Assembly: GCA_963922205.1 (NCBI GenBank)
Contig: CAWUHX010000126.1
Location: 62,001 to 126,000 of the forward strand
DNA: 64,000 nucleotides
DNA from: Romanomermis culicivorax
Lineage: Eukaryota; Nematoda; Enoplea; Mermithida; Mermithidae
Direction of reading: 5' to 3'
How positions within the stretch are numbered: position 1 is the stretch's first letter; each line of letters begins with the position of its first letter. Below the pieces are notes generated by a model. That model was given only the letters and a program-made list of their open reading frames with translations. It did not search any database and was not told the origin of the DNA. Of this stretch, positions 56,156 to 64,000 are shown piece after piece. The position numbers and the translations under genes are program-made.

Positions 56156-57679
56156 TCAAAAGGTATTGTCTTCGACCAAACCTAAATGCAAAATCTAACC
56201 CCACATGTTTGTAAGGCAATCGTTATAGACAACGAACACAATGGTCAAAAATTATACGAAACCCAACCCGGATTTTGGTCAACAAATAACTCCCTAAGCG
56301 TAGAATACACATGGTGTTGCACAGACCACTGTACCTCGGTCACTAACGTCATTATAGAAATAGGACAAATAGCATCTTGGAATAGAAAATCTATGACAGG
56401 TACATTAGGCGACCTGGGGGCATGCAAACCGACATCAGGTCATTGTGTAACAACTGAGGGATCCATTATCTGGAATGAAACAGCATTTGAAAACTTATGC
56501 CCCTTCGAATACAAAAATACACATCCCATAAAACTCACGCTAACCCAAATGATAATAGAAGAGGTACAAGGAGCATTCTCGGTTAAAAACACACCCTTTT
56601 CGAACCCCAATTGCTCAGAAATCCAATACAGCATTCTAACTGAACAAGGCATTATTGTACAATTAGACAAAAGCACACCACATCGTAATGCATTTTTAAC
56701 CCCAAAAACCAACGAAACCCATACTACACTCTACGATTTTGATGATTTTGAACCCATTAATGCGAAACTAAACTATCTAGCAGACAAAATCCAGGAATTC
56801 GAAATTCAAAATTTCAAAAACGTATGGAATGAATTATGCAGACAGGCACAGCGTCACCTTGATCTGGTATGGCAAATTTTACGGCTTGATGCAACCCTTG
56901 GAGCGCGTGCATTTCTACAGCGAACCGACATCATAGCAGAATTCACAGGAGAAGCCCTCACAGTCTGGCCCTGCAAGCATGTAAATGCATCCAAAATCTT
57001 TTACAACCATAAAATCAACCAAACATGCTACAAACTTTTGCCCATTCTCGTAGGAACCGAACTCATGTTTTCGAATCCAGGAGGCAACCATTTGACCCCT
57101 TTTTCACAAACCGTTGACTGCCATCACATGCATGTAGCCCTTTACAAACAGAATAATACATGGGTCAGTGAAACAGGATCCCCGCATGTCACAAATTTAC
57201 CTTTAGAAATCGTCTGGAACCAAAATTTCTCCCTTTTTCATTTTAATACACCGGCCATTTTTCATGATCAACTTGCAACTATTTCAACCAACTTACTCTT
57301 TTTGAAACAATACATTTACAAAACTCACACACTCGAAAACATTGTGAAAAAACTCATCAATTACACCACCCAAATGTCTCTCAATCCCGATACAGTTTAC
57401 AACATGATCTCAGGCACTGGCCAAGCACTTGGAAATACCCTCTCTGGCGCCAGTCAAGGTATAGAACATGTAATAACCAGTACCACCCAAAGTCTCAGGG
57501 ACGGATTACACAATTTGCTCAAAGGACCCCTACAAATCATTATCAATCTAGCCATTATTACTGTAGTTATTGCAGGCATCTTTTATTCTTTTCTCATTCT
57601 TCGAAAATATTTCCCTTCTTCCAAGCATCATGCCACACATGAACATGCATATGAAATACCATCAAACAACAGAAGTTAA
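55885..57679 (+). pseudogene. env: Envelope-like membrane glycoprotein, broken by two stops
   Basis: The signal-peptide-like segment at 55890-55945 is in the gag frame. The main ORF (56186-57679, 497 residues) is in the same frame, separated only by TGA (56153) and TAA (56183). The ectodomain is Cys-rich (for example C-C-x3-C) with many N-x-S/T sequons. Near the C-terminus a Gly/Ser-rich amphipathic stretch (about residues 405-445) precedes one transmembrane helix (about 450-472) and a short cytoplasmic tail. That is the build of a class of viral surface glycoproteins. I cannot assign the source family; a rhabdo/chuvirus-like origin is only a guess. No furin site was evident. In this family the role would be cell entry; this copy cannot make the full product. 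Confidence 0.7.
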
Positions 57680-58513
57680 CATGAGACCATTCCCCCATCA
57701 TTCCGCCATGCTCTCTTAGAATTAGCTAATCATCGTGGGGCACAAACGCAGCAGAAATATGTCCTTGTCGATATTAATACCCCCCAAACTCCTGCAATCG
57801 AACTCATTAATCAAATTCATCAATCTGCATCAAACAAGCCTTCCCAAAATGTACCTGAGAAGCATACCCCTCATATTCCAATCACACTTAATGGCAAATT
57901 AATCACAAAAGGTATGATCGACACTGGTGCAGTCTACTCACTGATTGATTCAGGGATCGCCCAACTCTTACAATTAGACATGAAACTGCTGCTAGTTGAA
58001 GCAAAAGCAGCAAATAATCTCCCAATTCACTTTGTAGGGACCACTTTTGTCAGAGTGACAGCCCAAATGATACAAGAAACAATAATGGTCCATGTCCAAA
58101 AAGATTGCACAGCAGACATCCTTTTAGGCAAAAACTTTCTAAGTCGATTTTCGGAATACACTATCAACAATCAAAAATCTCAGGTCAAATTTGGCAACGT
58201 CATACTACCCTATGATGGCCTAGAATATAGCCCCCTTTCGACCTGTGGTGGAACCTATCTAGATGAGAAATTAGAATTACCACCCCATACAGTAACCGAA
58301 TTCACTGTACCCTTGCCCAAATCATACCTACAAGTTAAACAGCTCGAGTTTACTCCGAAACCCAAACAGAACCCTAAAGTTCATTGCGCAGCTTGTGTCT
58401 CTAAAAACCAAAACAGTCGCATACGCAAGAAACAGCTCAAATTCTTTACCTCGGAACATGCATTGGTACAGTATCCTGTTACATCCCAAAACAAAAGGCT
58501 CCCACTAACATAA
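57680..58513 (+). CDS. Retropepsin-like protease region
   Basis: Downstream of the env TAA the same frame stays open to 58513. It holds the aspartic protease signatures D-T-G-A (codons near 57918) and I-L-L-G (near 58119), about 65 residues apart, as in retroviral and Ty3 proteases. The first about 75 codons are a linker without a motif. In the family this enzyme cuts the polyproteins. The frame is -1-offset from the RT frame that follows, so expression would need frameshifting or is broken. Confidence 0.75.
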   Translation, partial: HETIPPSFRHALLELANHRGAQTQQKYVLVDINTPQTPAIELINQIHQSASNKPSQNVPEKHTPHIPITLNGKLITKGMIDTGAVYSLIDSGIAQLLQLDMKLLLVEAKAANNLPIHFVGTTFVRVTAQMIQETIMVHVQKDCTADILLGKNFLSRFSEYTINNQKSQVKFGNVILPYDGLEYSPLSTCGGTYLDEKLELPPHTVTEFTVPLPKSYLQVKQLEFTPKPKQNPKVHCAACVSKNQNSRIRKKQLKFFTSEHALVQYPVTSQNKRLPLT

Positions 58514-59600
58514 CCCCCTCCATGCAAAACCAGCCCAACCGTTTTGATACATTCACATGGTTAAAGGAAAATGCTAATTTAACCTCCAGTAACCTCACAG
58601 AAACGGAAAAAAGGCAACTCCTACGCGCCCTATCGAAGTATCCTACATTATACGCTAAATCCAAAATGGAAGTAGGTAGAACCACCCTGGTTTCACACAC
58701 AATTGACACCAATGGCTCCCAACCTGTACGCAGACATGTTTATTGGACTTCCCCAAAAGAAAAACAAATCATTCAAGCAGAAGTTGAGCAACTCGCAGCA
58801 GCAGGTGTCATAAGCCAAATCAATTCTCGATGGTGTACCAACACAGTCTTAGTCCCCAAAAAAGATGGAGGCCATCATTTATGCATTGATTTTAGAGGCC
58901 TCAATAAAGTAACCAAAAAAGACACCTACCCCTTGCCCCATATAGACGAAATTCTAGACACCCTCTGTGGAATGAAATAATTTATGTCCCTTGACCAATC
59001 CAATGCTTATTATTCCATCCCCATAGCACAAGCAGACAGAGAAAAAACGGCCTTTAATTGCTCAGCCAGGCAGTATCAATTCAATTACCTCCCCTTCGGT
59101 CTCACCAAGGCTCCAGCCACATTCCAAAGGTTAATGGATGTTATTCTTTCAGGTTTGCAATGGAACAAATGCCTTGTATATCTCCACGATGTTTTGGTAT
59201 TCGCAGACTCCCATGCCCAAATGCTGGAACATTTAGACACTATTCTTGCCTGATTCTCACAAGCAGGCCTTAAGCTAAACATACAAAAATGCAAATTCTG
59301 CCAGCTCCATGTCCAATACTTAGGCCACGTCATTTCTCAACAAGGCATTTCACCAGATCCCCATAAGGTACAGACCATCTATGACATACCCACACCCAAA
59401 AGCTCAAAAGAAGTTAAGTCATTCCTTGGCCTACCCTCCTATTATCGCAGATTCATCCCAAATTGCTCTCAAGTTTCTAGCCCGCTCACATCGCTACTCA
59501 AAAAGAATTCAGAATTTTCCTGGGGCTCTGAACAGCAAAACGCATTAACCAAGCTAAAAGAATTACTCCTTCATGCCCCAATACTGCAGCATCCCAATTT
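58514..59600 (+). pseudogene. Reverse transcriptase, two stops and YLHD active site
   Basis: Frame starting at ATG 58522 with the Ty3-type RT series: L-V-P-K-K-D-G near 58853, I-D-F-R-G-L-N-K near 58886, then a TAA at 58978-58980 just before M-S-L-D-Q-S-N-A-Y. L-P-F-G-L-T-K-A-P-A-T-F-Q follows near 59093, and the active site is Y-L-H-D near 59180 where Y-L-D-D is expected. A TGA at 59251-59253 interrupts before A-G-L-K-L-N. F-L-G-L-x-S-Y-Y-R-R-F-I follows at about 59420. The frame is otherwise continuous through both stops, so this is point-mutation decay, not rearrangement. Confidence 0.9.
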
Positions 59601-59990
59601 CACAAAACCGTTCATTCTGCAAACTGACGCCTCAAAACTTGGAATCGGGGCAATTCTCAGCCAGCTAGACAGTAAAGGTCAGGATTGCCCCATTGCTTTT
59701 GGCAGCTGCACATTAAAACCCGCAGAACGCAACTACCCAATAACTGAGTTGGAAACCCTTGCAGTAGTCGAATTTGTCAAGTATTTCCGCCCCTACCTTT
59801 TCCAGCAACATGTTGTTGTACACACTGACCACACAGCAGTTCAGGCAGTCTTACAAAAGGAAAACCCGTCCCCTCGCATTGCCCGTTGGGGATTAGCCCT
59901 CTCCGGTATTCAATTAGACATTCGCCCTAAGAAAGGCACTGCTAACCGCAATGCAGATGCAGTTTCTCGATTCCCCTCACAGACAGCAAA
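59600..59990 (+). CDS. RNase H region
   Basis: Same frame as RT. Key residues visible: Asp in Q-T-D-A-S (near 59623), Glu in T-E-L-E-T-L-A (near 59747) and Asp in H-T-D-H-T-A-V (near 59825), the order found in Ty3 RNase H. It is followed by a chromatin-free linker ending N-A-D-A-V-S-R-F. The domain looks complete but depends on the broken RT frame upstream for translation. Confidence 0.8.
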
Positions 59991-59999
59991 GCAATCCTT

Positions 60000-60762
60000 T
60001 GATATTGAGCAACTAGAAATCCGCCCTGAAATATCAACCATAAATTCTGTTCTTGAGACCGAAGCAACTGAACAAGAAGAGCAACACAAAAATTTCGCCG
60101 AACTCCAATGCACTGATCCAACTGTCAAAAGTATTTTAGCAAAAATCGCCCAAAAACACCCCCTCACTCTGATCAAATTCGCAGTGCATCAAACCATCCT
60201 CTTCCATATAGTCGACAAACAGGCAAAACAATACATTCCCAAGTCACAAGTCCAGCATCTCATTGCCTCGCATCATGACAGCAAATTCACAGGCTATTTT
60301 GCTGCCAGGAAAACTTTACACTTGCTCAGACAAAAATATTTTTGGCCCCAAATGAGCTGTGGTAGAAAGTATGTAGAGGCATTCCCGACCCCTGACACCA
60401 CTGCAGCCACTATCCCCAAATTATTCGTAACCAAAATTGTTTGCCATCATGGGTCCCCGAAAATCATCCATTGTGATCATGGCTCCGATTTTGTATCCGA
60501 TCTCTTCTCACGGATAACTAGTTTATGCAATACTCAGAAAATTCATACCACCCCATACCATCCCTTTGCCAGTGGGGAAGTTGAGCATTGCAACCAGACC
60601 CTAGCCACCCGTATCCGCATGTACATCAATTCAAATCACACTGATTGGGATACTTATCTACCGTATGCCGTTTTTTCGATCAACATTCATAAAAATAATA
60701 GCACTTTGTACCCCCCATTTGAATTACTTCACGGTAGGCAAGCTCACCCTCGAAAGCCTTGA
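60000..60762 (+). pseudogene. Integrase with internal deletion
   Basis: In frame with RNase H up to TGA at 60760-60762. The zinc-binding region is only half present: A-S-H-H-D-S and A-A-R-K-T-L are seen, but the C-x2-C pair and the first catalytic Asp block are absent, since W-P-Q-M...R-K-Y-V joins directly to E-A-F-P near 60375. That implies loss of about 80-100 codons. The second Asp (D-H-G-S-D-F near 60478) and the Glu (S-G-E-V-E-H near 60582) remain. The C-terminus is short, ending just before the PPT. Confidence 0.85.
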
Positions 60763-60779
60763 ATGAGGACGTTCAACTC

Positions 60780-60793
60780 CGGAAGGAGGGAAA
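60780..60793 (+). promoter_or_regulatory. Polypurine tract
   Basis: GGAAGGAGGGAAA directly precedes the 3' LTR, the standard plus-strand primer position. Confidence 0.85.
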
Positions 60794-61680
60794 TGTAACG
60801 TACCTGCTAAAGCAGTACTGTAAATATGTAGCATACTGTATGTGATATACATTTATTAGATATTATTTCATTTTCACATTTTATCGTCTCAAGGGTGTCT
60901 GGGATTCACACCCAAACATTCCTATAAAATTATGTGAAGTACTTTATCTTGATCCGTTCACACCCCGGTAGCCCAATTAAGATGCCCTAATTAATTTGCA
61001 CAAACGGCAGCTGGTCCCCTAGAACCTACACTAAACTACACATTCCACAGCTACCGTAATCCCCCGTAAAAATCGTAAACAACACCTGCACACAGTAAAA
61101 TAAGTAGAAGCCCCGCCAGACAGTAGTCTCAAGTGTAATGGTAGCGGCGGCCTCACAAAACATGTGTATACAGAGAAACTGATACAGGAAGCATGCACAG
61201 AAGCACAAAGGTGTATCCAAGCCCACCGTAGAAAGCAAGCAAAGCACAGGAAGCTTACAGTACCAGGAAAGCACTAGAAAGGCGTAACTAAAAAAAGCAT
61301 AAAAAGCGTAGCAGGAAGCGACAATTGGTGGAAGAAGATGGACAGAAGCTCGACCTCCCGCGACGCCCAGGGAGTGGCCAAAACGTCATATAAAAGAAGA
61401 AGCAAAGGGAGATTTTGGTAGTTACTATTTTGTGAATTTTGATCCGCGGCCGTTCGTTTTTATTTGCAAGCAACCGTCTTCGAAAGCAATTAAACCGTAT
61501 CGTCTATTTTATTTGCAAGCAACCGTGCCCTCCCGTTTTGTTATTCGATGTTCAAGTGACCGTCGATCATTCGTGTATTTTCATAGTATTGTACCACCCG
61601 CGCCCTGTCCCGTTATTCCGTCCCCGCCGTATCGACCATTGGTTGAAAGTAAAGTACCTCACACAAATCTGGTCGTTACA
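60794..61680 (+). repeat. 3' LTR
   Basis: 887 bp, same ends as the 5' LTR. Differences are mostly transitions and are denser in the last about 150 bp. The gag-frame stretch stays open here too. Confidence 0.92.
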
Positions 61681-61684
61681 TGAG

Positions 61685-62950
61685 CATTAAGTAATTGCAA
61701 AGGTGACAAAAATAGACTAACATTCAAAACGGGTTGGAATATAGACATAAATTACTACGTCTCTGAGACAGAAGAAAATGACAAGGGCAACTGTCTTGAA
61801 CCGATAAGGAAGAGCATTATGTGATTTTGCGCATACATCACCATGAGTGGAGGCTGCAGGGCTTGACTCCACCCATATAGTGACTTTCAAATGCACTCAG
61901 GGATGCTTTTTTTCCAAAATGCATTGAATTGGATGCTGATCAAAAGATGTCTTATGAGATCTATGTATTAAGAAACATAGTTCAAAATTATTTTTCTCTT
62001 TTTTTACTTAGTTTGTCATGGCTACCTGAATCGAAAGACTTCTATCAGCCACATTCGGGTAGAGCTTTGATGTTTAGATTTATAGTACATAAAAATGCAC
62101 TAACACAGAGTTTCTAGAAGTTATTTTGCCATTCCAAAGAGCTCTCACTTCATTTAAGTTTGAGAATCCTGGCACTTTAGAGGATGCCCATTTGGGATTT
62201 CATTTGAATGATAGTTTGCAAAAATATCAACAGGACGAGCCCAATTAATAATGTGTGCTTTGTAAGACTTGGTATACTTATGGGTTATGGAGTTGGTTGG
62301 AGTTACTGTAGCATGAACTTCCGATGGTGTTGTTTACTGTATGTTTTTGTTTCTTCCAGTTATGGAATGCAATATTCGACCAAAGACCAAACTGAAGGAC
62401 CAATAGGAGATAAAATACTGTGTCAATCAAAATAAGGAAAGACGACATTCGACCCAATTCAGGGCTGAGTTTTATGTGCATATAGAAGGGAATCAAGGGA
62501 TGTAAAAAGATGACGAGTATACGAAAAAGACGAGCAAAAAGTATGATGATATGATGCAAATATAAAACATTTCATAATCTTTCTTTTAGGGTCTTTCTTC
62601 ATGCATTTAAGCAAGCAGTGGTGGGCGATCGGTACGAATCCAGCGATTGACATCCATTTCGGCAAGATAACAATAAAAAAAGAAGAAAGTGAAACATTTT
62701 GTGGGTACGTTTCTATGCAGCTATGATATGCCACTTTTTATGTTATTTTAAGTATGGATAAATTTGATTGATTGGGAATATAGTAGGAAAAAGAAATGAT
62801 TATAAAACATCTCATTTATTGGTGGCAATAAACAGGTTTTCTCAAATAGGAAAGTGAGTTTGCTGGTTTCTTGAAATCTTACATCTTCCTCTCTTGAAAA
62901 GGAGATCTCCCAACCCACAGGGTTTTGGTGGTTCTACTCTTAAGGTTGGA
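61685..62950. other. Intergenic, nothing recognised
   Basis: ORFs of up to 93 codons on both strands without domains. Confidence 0.3.
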
Positions 62951-63073
62951 TTATACTCCTAACGCCAAACTGGGCTTACGCTTACACCAGGCTACGCTGG
63001 ACTGGGCCAGCCCAGCCTGGCGTAGCGCAGTGTAGAATGCCAGGCGTAGCGCAGCTTGGCCTAAGGAGTATAA
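62951..63073. repeat. Compact GC-rich foldback, about 123 bp
   Basis: The arms start TTATACTCCTAACGCC and end GGCCTAAGGAGTATAA. Inside are inverted GGCTACGCTGG/CCTGGCGTAGC and GGCCAGCCCAGCC blocks. The structure could be a miniature element or a stable RNA hairpin. Confidence 0.6.
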
Positions 63074-64000
63074 CCAATCTTACGCTAGATAAGCAGGCAA
63101 ACAAAAAAACGTGGGTTTTTTAGCTAAAACATGTTGGAAATGGTTTTTAGAAGTGTTTGTTGTATGCTCCTTGATGTTTCTCATCATTTGAATCAAAATC
63201 ACAACAATTTTCAAAAAATTTCCAACATTTTACCAAATTTTGGAAAAAACTGCCGCATTTTGATTAAAACGCCGCGATTCACTCAGTGGCAAACTTTATA
63301 AAAGACCACACAAAAAAGGATGCTCTTTCTGGATAGATAAATCATGAAGCCTTTTATTTGGGTTAGAAACATCATGTAATTGGGGGAAAGTGCTATGGGA
63401 ACCCCCCCCCAGATCTTCGGCCATATGGCTAGCCATCGAGCGACCCCCCCCACAGGATTTCCCAATCCTATGGCTAGCCACATGGTAGTCATAGGGACCC
63501 ATACTCTCGGTCGGAAAAATACCGGAAAATATCAATTTTTGAACAAAAAATGGTCAAAAACGTCAATTTTATCGGCGCTTCGCGCCAGAAATACATTATT
63601 CATCGTTTTATATACAAAAATTACTATTTTTCGAACCGTTTCTAGGACTTTTTTGCCGAAAAAATCGAACTTTTTTCCTTCACAGACCTCTCCCCCAAAA
63701 ATTTTGGCGAATAAGTGACCCCTGCCCGGAAAAAGTCGTTACATCATGGGTAGAAAACAGTGGAAAGAGACAATTTTGATAGAAATTTGCGGGCGAGACT
63801 CTATCGAAAATAGGCTTTCCTATGGTTTAAAAATATCGCCAAAATTTTTTTCATCCCAAAAAGCTTTAAGAATGGAGAATATTAATTCCGTCAAAATTTG
63901 TCGAAAATTAGAAAATATTACGTGAGCGAAAATTAAAAAAAACGTTCTTTTGATGGTTAAAAAACATCACAATTTTTTCCGACGCAAAAAAACATTAGAA
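63074..64000. other. Intergenic to window end
   Basis: The part 63395-63490 has C-runs and two copies of TATGGCTAGCCA. GGCGCTTCGCGCC near 63574 is a perfect hairpin also seen in altered form near 36743. No gene. Confidence 0.3.

Larger units (their letters stand above)
53019..61680 (+). mobile_element. Ty3/gypsy-like LTR element, gag-env-pol order, defective
   Basis: Two 887-bp LTRs (TGTAAC...GTTACA) bound an 8.66-kb element flanked by TGAG at 53015-53018 and 61681-61684, the 4-bp duplication usual for Ty3/gypsy. Order on the plus strand: PBS, gag with zinc knuckles, an envelope-like glycoprotein, protease, RT, RNase H, integrase, PPT. The usual retroviral order puts env last. The LTRs differ at about 60 of 887 positions by eye (6-7%), so the insertion is not recent. 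Stop codons in gag/env and RT, an altered RT active site and an integrase deletion make it inactive. Confidence 0.92.

Overview
The window looks like nuclear DNA of an invertebrate animal. It is AT-rich, has eukaryotic splice signals, contains intronless seven-transmembrane receptor genes, and is packed with metazoan transposons (CR1-like and L1/Tx1-like LINEs, mariner, Tc1, Helitron-like elements, MITEs and a Ty3/gypsy-type LTR element). There is no operon structure. I cannot fix the phylum from sequence alone.

Host genes are few. The left edge (1-400, minus) is an open exon running off the window. At 2026-2473 (minus) a small secreted-protein gene can be spliced from three exons. The clearest host genes are three related single-exon rhodopsin-like GPCRs, all on the minus strand: A (11446-12429), B (40311-41291) and C (47150-48139). 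They share a TATA-like box and a second conserved block just upstream. A and B sit in kilobase-scale duplicated flanks. These flanks act as empty-site controls for several insertions: a Helitron-like element and a 3-bp-TSD MITE in copy A, and a Tc1 relic, a second Helitron-like end and a palindrome-rich TIR element in copy B.

The rest is layered mobile DNA. A mariner relic (3089-5470) is split by a foldback element. From 18275 to about 30350 there is a three-level nest: a CR1-type LINE is interrupted by an 8.5-kb transposon with about 850-bp inverted repeats, which is itself interrupted by a nearly full-length L1/Tx1-type LINE with a 16-bp target duplication. Helitron-like elements with A|TC...hairpin...CTAG|T ends lie at 9428-10945 and 34986-37658. 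The second carries about eight tandem 97-bp units where the first has one. A TA-flanked MITE of about 245 bp occurs at five loci plus a fragment.

The right part (53019-61680) is a complete but disabled LTR retroelement with 887-bp LTRs and a 4-bp target duplication. Its gene order is unusual: gag, then an envelope-like glycoprotein, then protease-RT-RNase H-integrase. Gag, envelope and protease share one frame and are separated only by stop codons. The envelope signal peptide lies at the end of the gag frame. RT has two stops and a changed catalytic Asp, and integrase has an internal deletion.

No rRNA, CRISPR or bacterial-type features were seen. Two tandem tRNA-Thr(UGU)-like sequences and one tRNA-Leu/Ser-like sequence are probably tRNA-derived repeats. 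All identities, divergences and family calls were judged by eye, with no database search.
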